NCBI GenBank assembly: GCA_944989445.1
Contig: CALYLW010000122.1
Span: 574,001 to 638,000, forward strand
Reading direction: 5' to 3'
Length of the DNA: 64,000 nucleotides
DNA from: Ampullaceana balthica
Taxonomy: Eukaryota > Mollusca > Gastropoda > Lymnaeidae
Shown: positions 20,779 through 31,006 of the stretch, in pieces
Position numbering within the stretch: position 1 is the first letter of the stretch
Layout: each line of letters starts with the position of its first letter
Made by a program: the position numbers and the translations under genes
The notes under the pieces: generated by a model
What the model saw: only the letters and a program-made list of their open reading frames with translations
Databases searched by the model: none
What the model was told of the DNA's origin: nothing

Positions 20779-23700
20779 CTGGCAAGTTTTGAAAGATAAG
20801 ATAAAATGTACATTCATTCAGAAAACATTCAGTGCTGTTGTGGAAATAACACAACTCAATTGTATAATGAAAAGTCTGTATAAAATCATTCACATTTATT
20901 ATAGAAGAAAATAAATATACTTTCTTTGTAATTATGTGTGAAAGGTCTAATAAAAGCTTTAAATACAAATAATAAAAATATACATAATTCCCGTTGCCTG
21001 TATGTATGGATGTAATTATAATGATGTTAGGTGGCGCTGCGAAATTTGTAATGCTGTTAGGTGGCGCTGCTATCGATTGTTTTATAGTGCTGCACCAAAA
21101 ATAACACTTTTCGAACGTTCCGCATAAAATTGTTCAATATGATAATAAATGAATCAAAGAAAAATAAATGAATCAAAGAAAAATAAATGAAAGTTCTGTA
21201 TTACGTTATTTTTTAATCGGATGTGTATTTATTTTGAAAACTTCCGTCATTTTTGACGGGTGATACACTAGTAATTATATAAGTATGGTGAGCCCCTGAT
21301 TTAACTTTAATACAAAACTTTTATATAAGCTATGAGGTGTATATCAGATTGCACATTTACTCCAAATTTAAATTACAAAATGTATCTATTGTATGTTTCT
21401 CAAATTTTAACATTTAAATTTATAATGAAATCCTATTCTAAAAAGACAAGGCAATCTAGCATAGAATTAAAGGCAATCTAGCATATAATTATTTTCATCC
21501 TATTAGATGTTTACCATCTTTCCAAAAATTTCAGATGAATATCTTGAATTTAAAATAAACATTAATATTTTATTTTATTAACCTACCTCAACCATTTTTC
21601 CAATGTTGACTATATGGGGAGAATTTTCATTGACAGAGGCATCATTCTCAACCTAGCAAATCAAAACAAATATGCACAGATTAATCTCATGGTCTCTCAT
21701 AACATCCACAGTTGCTGATGGCCATGTTCCCTCTAACATTCCTTGGTCAGTGTGCAAAGTAAAAAAAACTTATGTGCAATGTTGCACAGCATCCATTTTT
21801 CGTGCAATATTTTACAAAATTTGGTGCACGGTAATTCTAAGCTGCTGTTTAACGTTAGTAAGTTATCTACACTGCTGCCGATGGATATAACATTTGCCAC
21901 AGAATAACTTGGCTTGACCCAATTATTTATCAGTCTTATCATTTCCACATAATTATGTGAAAACTGCACTTTTTTATGAGCCACCATTAAAAAATTTAAC
22001 CCAACTGCTGGGATAAAATAAAAAGAAGTGAAAAATCAAAAAAATTATTTAAAATTTATTGAAAGTTGGTATTGAAAAATGAAACTGGTGAGTAAATCAT
22101 GAATCATTAAAACACAGTAGCTCAATAAATTTCAGTGAGGCTGATGAAAATTGTTACAAATTATAGGCCACAAAATCCAATCTTTGTGTGCAGCCCCCCA
22201 AAAAAGATAAACATAAAAATTTGAACCTAATAACTTTGAATATTGTGCTCTACCTGTCTTGTCAAACTGCCGCCAAGGTTCATAGTCCCTGAGCCTTCCT
22301 TGCTCGTCTGGAGCCACAGCATCACGGTGGATGTAAGCTTGTAGTGAGCATTCTTGCCACTGGACTTTTCCTGAAACAGGGCCGAAAAGTCTAATTAAGA
22401 GGAGCGACATTTAAATAAGAACTATCAGACCTCAGAGTTCGCGGCCGACTACTATAGAGATCAAATGAGAAAACTGCACAAACAATGATTTTAAGAGTTT
22501 TACAGATTTAGGCTAAAAGAACAATCTCTCATGTAAGAGAATCTCATGATTCTCAAATGAAACTTAAAATGAATTGTGAATCACGTATATGCCAGAAATA
22601 TCCATAACAGGAATATCTGATAAATAAAACTCATACATTTAGATAGTTTTGGCCATCGAAGTCCGTAAATTCAGTTGCTAGTCATATGAGGAGTCCACTT
22701 GCAAAACCTACCAAGCCGATTTTGCCATGAAAATGAGTTCCTGCCATTTTTTGGTTTATATAGTAAAACTATTCGTTTGGTCACTTAAAACCTACTAAAC
22801 ACACTTGTTTTATTGTTCTTCAAAGTCGCTCAAACACAAATGCCTTTTTTCCTCAAAAACTCTAAAAAGTGACTTGGTAGTCTATGCAAGTGGACTCCTC
22901 ATATCATCCAACATCTACCACATACCTGAACCTCTATGACATGGATGGAATCCCAGCAGCCTTTAATTTTCTTGGAACCATCTCCAGCTTTTTTTATCAA
23001 GATGACTCCGGCAAAGCCGTGGTTCAGGTCCCATAAATACACGGAGGACACGCCCCCTTCAAAGTACATCTCTCTGTATTGGTCAAATGCATTATTGGCT
23101 TCTATTTCAAGCTTGCGTAATGATTCTGAGGGCATGGTTCCATCATCAAGAGGTGGATCATACGTGTTGCTCCATGGAGATCTATGTGATTTTTTTTTGT
23201 TTAAAAAAAAACGTTAATTCCATTTCCAACAATATATTCTTTACGCGAGCTACCAGAAGTTTTTAAATCAAATTAGAAGAAATTTATACATATTTTGTTT
23301 TTAAAACATTTATCTAAATAAACATTAAAATTGAGCTGTGAAGTAGTTCAAATAAATGGTTTATTTTTTCTGAAATTATTTTTCAAACTTTCATATGCCT
23401 TTTTTTTTAAAGATAATAAAATTGTTCGCACCTATATGAATCACCATCCCTGTTATAATCACATAACAAATAATCTTTTCCTACAGTCTTGTCACGAACA
23501 ATTTTTAGTGGCTGATCGACTGAAGATAGGAGATCTTCACAAAGTGGTGGAACCTGTGTTAGAAAAGAAAAATGATTTTTTAAATTTAAACTTCATGACT
23601 AAATAATTACTCAACATTAATAATAAACATCTTGGATAAGTCCTTCTTCAAATTAATATAAAAATAATGCTTGGGATTAACATTTTCTTTTATTTACTTA

Positions 23701-23827
23701 AACACAAATTTAATAACATACAACAAACAAATCTTACAAGGTCAATGAGGTCGCATAAATTTTTCTCTATTTGTTGAGGAGGCAGGCGCCTCATCAAATC
23801 TAAAGCACAGTCAAGCTGTTGTTCTGT
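20611..23827 (-). CDS. CAPZB: F-actin-capping protein subunit beta (gene span, exons 2-7)
   Basis: CapZ beta pairs with CapZ alpha and caps the fast-growing (barbed) ends of actin filaments in the cytosol and cell cortex. Six minus-strand exons with GT-AG borders and matching phases join into 272 residues; with the initiator Met this gives 273, the family's normal length of about 270-277. Family hallmarks in order are [110 protein letters not shown] and [10 protein letters not shown]. The C-terminal tentacle (ending LSQRTQAQ) is shorter and different from vertebrate isoforms. The frame is intact and appears functional. The ATG is not in exon 2 and must come from an upstream exon (see 30609). 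Introns contain MITE and Helitron fragments. Confidence 0.95.
20780..21586. other. CAPZB last intron with Helitron debris and duplicated 10-mers
   Basis: Contains two GTTAGGTGGCGCTGC copies (about 21026 and 21057), a duplicated AAATAAATGAATCAAAG block (about 21145-21190) and the Helitron 3' end below. No coding content besides the exons. Confidence 0.6.
21000..21271 (+). mobile_element. Helitron 3' end (5' end not located)
   Basis: At 21243-21271 a hairpin CCGTCATTTTTGACGG is followed by GTGATACA and CTAG, then a T, which matches a Helitron 3' terminus. It differs in sequence from the two minus-strand Helitrons, so it is another family. The 5' boundary given is only a guess. Confidence 0.5.
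21587..21652 (-). CDS. CAPZB: CAPZB coding exon 6
   Basis: Acceptor TTTGCTAG, 66 nt (22 codons) coding [18 protein letters not shown] and KMVE, donor GTAGGT. It matches the family segment ending PHI-NIG-VE. Confidence 0.95.
21722..21880. mobile_element. Truncated MITE (CAATGTTCCC family), copy 3
   Basis: CATGTTCCCTCTAACATTCC, GTGCAAAGTAAAAAAAACTT and GTGCAATATTTTACAAAATT match copy 1. The right end is lost. It lies in the CAPZB intron between exons 5 and 6. Confidence 0.65.
22254..22370 (-). CDS. CAPZB: CAPZB coding exon 5
   Basis: Acceptor CCTGTTTCAG, 117 nt (39 codons) coding [17 protein letters not shown] through [10 protein letters not shown], donor GTAGAG. A longer open frame in another phase (22132-22410) is a shadow. 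Confidence 0.95.
22926..23181 (-). CDS. CAPZB: CAPZB coding exon 4
   Basis: Acceptor ATCACATAG, 256 nt finishing the split Arg codon and coding [10 protein letters not shown] through [12 protein letters not shown], donor GTATGT. This is the most conserved part of the subunit (core beta-sheet). Confidence 0.95.
23432..23553 (-). CDS. CAPZB: CAPZB coding exon 3
   Basis: Acceptor TAACACAG, 122 nt coding [18 protein letters not shown] through YNRDGDSY plus two bases of an Arg codon. Donor GTGCGA is weak but is the only one that keeps the frame. Confidence 0.93.
23738..23827 (-). CDS. CAPZB: CAPZB coding exon 2
   Basis: Acceptor TTTCTGACAG then 90 nt coding [19 protein letters not shown] through CDLIDL, donor GTAAGA. 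The exon starts in phase 0, so the missing exon 1 needs only to supply ATG, which is the arrangement known for vertebrate CAPZB. Confidence 0.92.
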
Positions 23828-24009
23828 CTGTCAGAAATAAGAATACAGTTTAATTACTTGATGCAGAATGATTTTTTTTAAAATAAAGATTATTGACTTT
23901 GAATAAAACTAAAAAAGAATGCAAAAGTTGATTTTTTTTTCAATATTTTACTTGACCTGCTTACACTTAAAAAATAGGAAAAGGGGGAGGGGCCCCTCCC
24001 CTTATTAGC

Positions 24010-24650
24010 TTTCACATTACCGCAAAATGCAGAACTATATGGTATGCAGACTTGACGAGAGGTGTTCCGCGGTTTTATCGGGGAATTTTTTGCGAATTCA
24101 TTCTTTGGGAATGAAATGTGAATTTTCCAAAATGGAAGGTTTTAGGGTTAGGTTTAGTTTTAGAATGTTTATTTGTGAATTTAGGGCTAGGGTTAGGTTT
24201 AGTTATATAATATGTAATAATGAATATAGGGTTAGTTTTAGAATTTTAATAGTTGAATTTTCCAAAATGGAGAGTTTTAGGGTTAGGTTTAGTTGTAGTG
24301 ATTCGGACGCAGAAACTTTGAGTACCATTTTTTTCTTCATTTTATAGAATTTTTCAAAATCACAGCGTCGATAATAAAAATAACCCAGCCCGCAAAATGT
24401 AAGAATCTCTACCCCCACCCACCCTCTTTTCTTATTTCTTCGCATATTGCTGGTTTTCAATATCACCTCTTCCTTAAAAATCCCGCACAATTTAGAAACT
24501 CCACCCCTCCCCCACTCTTTTTTTTTCTTCGCATTCTCGCTGCTTTTTCAAAATCACTGCGTCCATTCCCTCCCCCATCCCCTAAAACGCAATACTTTTC
24601 CCCAAGGCAACATGCCTTAGCCACAAACATGGCGCCCAGAAATAACCTGA
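24010..24650. mobile_element. Older copy of the TTAGGG-motif TIR element
   Basis: Shares with 27322-28186 a chain of GGGTTAGGTTTAG motifs (about 24140-24290), an AATTTTCCAAAATGG segment, C-rich ACCCCTCCCCCA sequence and a right end with CATGCCTTAG and CATGGCGCCC. Termini are eroded. Confidence 0.5.
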
Positions 24651-24689
24651 TTTTGGGCCTGTCCGGTATAACAATAATTTACCAAAAAC

Positions 24690-25796
24690 TAGGGGTCTAC
24701 CGATATATCAGTTGGCCGATATATCGGTACCGATATCTGGATATCGGCAATATCGGTATCGGTAGCATGTAAAGGTCCCGATATTGACGTCACCGATATT
24801 TCATAATAAGTGACATTTTGACCTTAAAAAAAACGGAAACAAAAAAACTATCATTTAGATTTACAATATCTCGACAAATTAATATATCGACCCCGATACC
24901 GGTATTGAAATAGTCAAAAGAGTCCTAGTATTAATATGTGCAGCCACGATACAATGTGCCATGTGCTTTGATATTGTTTAGGTATCGGCCGATTTTCGTA
25001 TACTCAGAAATACTGTGTAAATAGTGCCGATGCCAAGTATACCGTAATTGCTCTAATAAATGTATAACATGTAAACATTATGTTCACGTAATTGCTCTAA
25101 TAGCAAAGATGCACGCAGAATCGCAGATGTCTAAAACATTTCGTTTCGTATGGAATAACAAAATGTACCGTGTGAAGACTTGTTGTCATTGGCAACCATT
25201 CAACCTTCAGCCTCATTTTCACTCTATTACTATTGTACTTTGTTCTCATTGTTTCATTCATAAAAGGTGGCCGTGTGCAAAAGCAATTAAACTATTGGTT
25301 AGAATTAATAATTATGAGTCAAGGTTGAAGTTTCAAAACGAGTACCTAATATGCTTGTACATTTTTATAAAGGACGGTTCGTTTTGTTGAGTCCCATGTA
25401 GGTCATGATCTGGAACTTGTAAACACATCGGAAACTTCGTTTCGGGGTTAAAAAAATCGGTAATGTCGGCAAAACTGGATATCGGTAGACCCCTTTATTA
25501 TAAGATATAAATAATTACGAGTGATAAATTTAAGAATGACGTCATCAAATATGACCGCTGTTATTTTTGTCCTAACAAATACTTATATCGGCAAAAAATA
25601 TCGGTAATATCGGCAAAAATGCATGTTGGTAGTCCCCTAATATAAAAGATAAATAATTACGAGTGATAAATTTAAGAATGACGTCATCAAATATGACCGC
25701 TGGTTTTTGTCCTAACAAATACTCATATCTGCAAAAAAAATATCGGTAATATCGGTATCGGCAATATCGGCAAAAAGGCATATCGGTAGACCCCTA
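24690..25796. mobile_element. hAT-type element with ATATCGG subterminal repeats
   Basis: Ends are TAGGGGTCTACCGATAT and ATATCGGTAGACCCCTA with an exact 8-bp target duplication CCAAAAAC (24682-24689, 25797-25804). Dozens of TATCGG/CCGATA hexamers crowd both ends (24700-24780, 25440-25490, 25585-25790), typical of transposase-binding subterminal repeats. The right part is tandemly duplicated (about 25497-25637 and 25638-25790). The central open frame at 25109-25390 has no known domain and is related to 26745-27070. No transposase. Confidence 0.85.
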
Positions 25797-25804
25797 CCAA
25801 AAAC

Positions 25805-26744
25805 AAATTCAATTATCATGTTTACTCATTGTTTGGCTCATTATTATATGCCTTAAAATATATGGAAAAAAATATATAATATGCCTTATGTTCACCATGT
25901 ATTTTCTCAGAAACATATTAAATTATTGGAATTTAGGTCAAGTTGTCCCCTAAAGTTTAAGTATAATCACAGAAGCTTGAGAAACAGAGGCACAATAATA
26001 TTAAAAATTAAAAATGAAAAAGTAAAAGCAACGCTGTGTATATTTGAAATTGAAAGCTTTGATTTACTTAACCACAATTTACCATACAACTTTAAGTAGG
26101 CCCCTTTTGCTATACCAAAGTGCCTAAAAATACTATTACTGAGTATTAAAATAAGTACCTAGACTTATATTAGGTACTTTGGTATGACAAGGGAGACTAC
26201 TAATTTTTTTGTATCGGAAATTAACTTCGGCGCAGGAGGATCCGAGTTTTAATTTTCCGATGAGGGTGGAAAACTACTATGGTACTTTCCACACATATTT
26301 CAGTTCCTTTTCTGGTCTGCAGCTCTCGGCGACATGTTGGCCTACATTTTAATAGGTCTCAATCGTATTTTCAATCGATAGGTTATTTGGAATATCAAAG
26401 CTTATATAGGCCATCTTCACCTCAAACACTTTTGCAGACATTCAAAGTCTTTAGCTTTCATATTAAATCTTGTCTAGCTTTATCAATCGATTGGTATATG
26501 TGCCAATTTTCAATGAGCTAGGACGTGAAGAACATTTTTTGTATAATTTTTTAATTTTCCCAAGCACTGACCATTCATTATTATAAAGTGACATGCCCCC
26601 TTTTTAATAGCAGAAGTCTCCGATGCTTATAAAATATTCAATTATTTTGACTTTTAACATTAAAATATTTGATAATTGAACTTTAAAGATGATCTAATAT
26701 GGACTTAATTCAATTATATAATTAATTTAGATGGCTAAACCCTG
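25805..26744. other. Presumed CAPZB first intron; short foldback at 26113-26193
   Basis: AT-rich. TACCAAAGTGCCTAAAAATA and its inverted partner TATTAGGTACTTTGGTA form an 80-bp foldback at about 26113-26193; a related arm occurs at about 30133. No gene recognised. Confidence 0.5.
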
Positions 26745-27070
26745 CAGAGTTGATATTATGAAATTTCATTTCATAATGTACCGTGTGCAGACTAGTTGTC
26801 CTTGGCAACCATTACTATTCACTCAACCTCATTTTCACTCCTACTATTACAATGTCTTTAATAGTTTCATTCGTTAGTTGTGGCTGTGTGCAAAAACCTT
26901 TTCACCATTGGTCAGGGTTAAATTAATTAGTCATGAGCCAAAGTTGAAGGTTCAAAAGGAGTTCCTAATATTATTTCTACATTTATATAGAGGCAGAGGA
27001 CAGGTCACTTTGACATATGTAGGTCATGATAGTTGTGTGAATTAGAACTTGTAAACACAACAGAAATTTC
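26745..27070. repeat. Dispersed repeat related to the core of the 24690 element
   Basis: Aligns by eye with 25105-25440: ATGTACCGTGTG.AGACT, TTGTC.TTGGCAACCATT, CAACCTCATTTTCACTC, GGC.GTGTGCAAAA, ATGTAGGTCATGAT and ACTTGTAAACACA. It lacks the ATATCGG ends. Confidence 0.65.
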
Positions 27071-27321
27071 GTTTAAATTAAAGATAAATTTTACTGTTAT
27101 ACAAAGTTAAATGATTTATTAATAAAGAATATTTTAAAAACAAAATAAAGAACTAATAATTTTGATTATAGCATTGATACTGAAAATAAAATTATTATTT
27201 AAACAAGAGAACAAGTGCGTGGCGCGAACAGCGGAATTGAGGTCACAAAATGTGTGGATAAAATGCATTGGGGATTGGGAGAATTTGAACCACACCTTAA
27301 AATTTCATAACAGCTAATTAA

Positions 27322-28186
27322 CGCTTCCGTGGCCAAAAGATGACGGCTAGTCATTTCCGGGCGAAGTGACGCCACTTTTTGTTTTCCATGGATTACCTCC
27401 CCTTGCCCTTTGTATTTTACTCGATTGCCTCCCCTTGTAAAGTATCGTGTCCGTTGGTCTTCATACGCGTCACTTATTAGTTTCGAATAAAATTTAATGA
27501 TTAGACTAGTGAAAAACCGGCATTAAACAAGTAGGCGAGGGCCGCAGGCCCGAGCGCAGGGGCTAAAATGAAGCAATCCGGCGCATAATCTAGTTTTTAT
27601 TTCAATGGTACAAAAAACATGCGGCACAATGATGCGCATGTAGATGCACAACAGCCCGCGTAAATTCCTGGCGGGCAAATTCTTTTCGTCTGAAGTTCCG
27701 GGTGCAGTAGCATCGCGGTTGAAAGTTTTCTGAATTTTGGTGTAAAATTGTTCAAAAAGCAAAGTGAATTTTTCAAACTGGAAGTGTCAGGGTTAGGTTT
27801 AGCTATATAATTTTAAGGTTAGGTTTAGCTATAGAATTTTAGGGTTAAGGTTAGGCTTAGCTTTACAGTTTTTAAAAAGTGTATCCTTCCCGGTCTTCCT
27901 ATATTTGTGATTCAGACGTATGAACAGTGAGTATCATTTTTTTCTTACTATTTTTCGCTGTTTTCCAAACTCGGCAGGTTGCTAAAATAGCCTATATTTT
28001 TTTTATTAACATTTTGCTGTTTTCCAAAATTGTAATGTTTCTAAAAAAAAGTTAAAAATTTGAGAATCCCTGTTCCCCTCGGTCCCTTAAATTCCAATGC
28101 TCTGCACTACTTTCCGGGGATCACGTGCCTTAGCAACAACGGTGGCCGCCCGGAAATGACTAGCCGCCATCTTGGCCACGGAAGCG
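27322..28186. mobile_element. TIR element with TTAGGG-like motifs and GATGGCGGC-type ends
   Basis: Inverted ends of about 40 bp: CGCTTCCGTGGCCAA, then CTAGTCATTTCCGGGCG, on the left, and their complement (CGCCCGGAAATGACTAG, TTGGCCACGGAAGCG) on the right. The interior has GGGTTAGGTTTAG three times (27788-27870). No ORF with a known domain. Target duplication unclear (TAATTA versus ATAATT). A degraded relative is at 24010-24650. Confidence 0.7.
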
Positions 28187-28589
28187 ATAATTTACCTTCA
28201 TAACTTTAAAAATATAAATCCTAAAATTATCATTTTGGTTTTAAAATTTACTTTAAAAATACGCTCTATTTAACTATGCTATTGGTTATTTATATTTTTA
28301 AAGTGGTAATCCTGCAGTTTCTACAAGTATATTATTTCACAGCGAAATTTAATTTTCTCTTGAGAACTTATGTTTTTAATTTATTAAATGCATAATTATA
28401 TGTTGTATTTCAGCTATTACAGAGCTAATTTGTGAGTCTTTTTAATTTCTAAGGCATTTTTCGTCTATATATAATACATAATGTGGTCACGATACGTCCA
28501 TTTTGTTTAGCTTGCCAGATGTATTTTACCTGGCTCGACCCATGCTAAAATAAATTTACAGACTGAAAATATTTTTTTTAAAGTATTAT

Positions 28590-29702
28590 TCATCTATTTT
28601 GGGTTCGGTACTTTTTGTGCTGTATACAAGACCACTACTTCTACTGCTCAAAAAGCATTCAGTTAAAAGCCAATCATTTGCAGATGATACTCAGCTATAT
28701 ACTCACACAGATCCCTCTAATTTGGACTCCGCTGTCCAATTGATGCAAGAGTGCATTGATGAGGTAAAGTCTTGGATGACGTTCAGCAAACTCAAGCTGA
28801 ATTATGACAAGACTGAAGCACTTCTATTTTGCAACAATAAATCACGCAGTACTTTGTCTCTTCCGAAGTCAATTCAAGTAGCCAGTTCGGATATTCTGTT
28901 CACAACATCGACTAGGAATCTTGGCTACATTATTTCTGACAACATGTCTATTAACAACTTCATCAATCACATCTGTCGCTCTGCCTACACTGCCATTCGT
29001 CAAATCAGCTCAATCCGTCATTACTTAACAGTTAGTGCAACAAAAACTCTAGTCTGTGCTCTTGTACTAGCTCGTATGGATTACTGCAATTCTCTTCTGT
29101 CAGGTGCGCCAAAACAATGCATTGAAAAACTACAGAAAGTTCAAAATTCAGCTGCCAGACTGGTGCTCAAGGCAAAAAAACATGACCATGTTACTCCACT
29201 TCTTCACTCACTTCATTGGCTGCCTATACAAGCCCGTATTGATTACAAACTGGCTGTTCTCTGTCACAACTTCTTTTCGGACTTATGCCCATTGTATCTT
29301 ACTGAACTTTTGTCGGTCTACTCACCCACTCGCCAGCTACGATCTTCTGCAGACACATGCGTTCTCTCTGTTCCTACGACACGCACCAAAACATTTGGTG
29401 AAAGGTCGTTCTCTTTTTGTGCAGCCAAACAATGGAATTCTCTACCATTACACATACGTAGTATTCAAACAACCAAGTCCTTCAAGACTGCACTTAAGAC
29501 ACATCTTTTCAACATTTATTTTCAAAATTAATGAAACAACATTTCTTGTAAATGATTAACGTAGCTTATGTATTATGTACTGTAATTTTTGTGTTTGTTA
29601 TGAAATGAAAGTTAATTTAATATTTATAGGTATGTTATTTCTTTCATGTAAAGCGCTGTGAGCTCAGTTCCTTACTGGGATAGAGCGCTATATAAATAAT
29701 CA

Positions 29703-29733
<31 letters not shown>
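28590..29733 (+). mobile_element. 5'-truncated L2/CR1-like LINE with ATT-repeat tail
   Basis: A 310-codon frame (28599-29531) carries the C-terminal half of a LINE reverse transcriptase: GSVLFVLYTRPL (remnant of the QGSVLGP block), catalytic SFADDTQLY at about 28673-28700, SKLKLNYDKTEALLF, YCNSLLSGAP, LQKVQNSAARLVL, LHWLPIQARIDYKL and SFKTALKTHLF at the end. The block after the stop has the AAGCGCTGTGAGC / TAGAGCGCTATATAAAT stem and an (ATT)n tail at 29705-29733, typical of L2/CR1-like elements. The endonuclease and first RT motifs are absent, so it cannot move itself, though the open frame suggests a fairly recent insertion. It lies antisense in the presumed first CAPZB intron. Confidence 0.9.
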
Positions 29734-30600
29734 TAATGTTCTTAAAAGATAAATAAATATTTTAAGACAAATTCATTTTATATTTCATTACTAGATGTTT
29801 GATTCGTATTTTGTTTGTTTTTAAGTGAGAAAATTTAATGTGGCATCTCACTGTGACAACTCGGCAAGTAGAAGAGTACTACATAAACAAAATGGATGTA
29901 TCCCACTCCGATTATGTAGCTTTAAGGGCTGAAAAAAGCCTTAGAAATTATTTAAACTTACAAATTAGTGCTATAATAGCTAAAATATAACATATTTATT
30001 ATTTATATTAATATTAATGCATTTAAATTTAATAAATTAAAACGTAAGTTCTCACAAGAAAATTAAATTTCGCTGTGAAATAATATACGTGTAGAAACTG
30101 CAGGACTACCTTTAAAGTTTTTTGTTTTTTTTTACCAAAGTGCCTATTTATACTTATATTTATTATAATTAGGCTAATTAGGTTTAGTAGTTTGGAGCTG
30201 ATTTAGTATCATTTTTTAGACTAGATGAAGATGAGTTTTGGCTGGCTAGTCGGTTTGTTATTATTTATTAAACAATTAACTTTTATGAACTTTATCTGAC
30301 AAAAAATATAGCTATGAATTGTTTAAATGAAATTAAGTTAAACATTTCAGTCAATAAAAGTGTAGTTAGTAAAAAATAGTGGGAAGGAAATTTCTCATCA
30401 ATACCCGCCCACTTTTTTAGTAGTAACAACAACTGATAACTGCTTGTTCGGCGACCGGCATATAGGACAAAAATAATAAATGAGTCATAATAAACATTAT
30501 TATGACCATCACGTTAAAAATATCGGTATCAAATTTAAACATTTAAAGGTGATTTACAAGTTTAAACTATACTAATTGTCTCTAAATGAAAATTGTAGAT
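29734..30600. other. Presumed CAPZB first intron
   Basis: AT-rich. Includes AAGGGCTGAAAAAAGCCTTAG at about 29928-29948, shared with the MITE at 8090-8351. No gene recognised. Confidence 0.45.
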
Positions 30601-30608
30601 AAACTAAC

Positions 30609-30720
30609 CATTTTGCCGTAGCTGATTTCACAGTTCCGTTCCAGGAAGTGTTCAACAGTAACATATCAAAAATGGCTTCAGCATACGGGCACCTGTACAG
30701 GAAGCGGATTGCCACACATT
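30609..30720 (-). CDS. CAPZB: Candidate CAPZB exon 1 (5' UTR plus ATG) and promoter region
   Basis: On the minus strand, CTGTGAAATCAGCTACGGCAAAATG is followed directly by GTTAGTTT, a good splice donor. An exon ending exactly at ATG, phase 0, is what exon 2 (TEQQL...) requires and is the known vertebrate layout. The local sequence is richer in GC and CpG than its surroundings and has ETS-like CACTTCCTGG and CGCTTCCTG motifs upstream. The implied intron is 6.8 kb. Other ATG|GT sites exist in the interval (for example near 24325 and 25892), so this is an inference. Confidence 0.4.
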
Positions 30721-31006
30721 TTTGGAGTATCACAATTTTAAACTGAATAAATTTTATTTTACTATTCATTTCGAAAATTAATAAGAATAAAATCAAAACC
30801 ACATACTTATTATAGATACATTTTATAAAATTAAGTGTACTTAAAACGAGTATCATGGGGATTTAAATTTAATCCCTTCCATTGCTGTAAAGGCACAAAT
30901 CATTGAGTAGAAATACATGAGCGAACAATTCATTAACAAGCAAACAAAACTTCGATTTCCAGGTGAAATATAAACCCCCAAAAATAATAAAACCACATAA
31001 GTATAA

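Noticed and set aside
22132..22410. 92-codon minus-strand ORF
   Set aside because: Shadow frame of CAPZB exon 5; the correct phase gives the conserved CapZ beta sequence.
24130..24300. Interstitial telomere array
   Set aside because: The GGGTTAGGTTTAG words are irregularly spaced and shared with a second dispersed copy, so they belong to a mobile element rather than a telomere remnant.
28599..29531. A 310-residue host gene
   Set aside because: FADD catalytic motif, L2/CR1-type C-terminus and an ATT-repeat tail identify it as a LINE.
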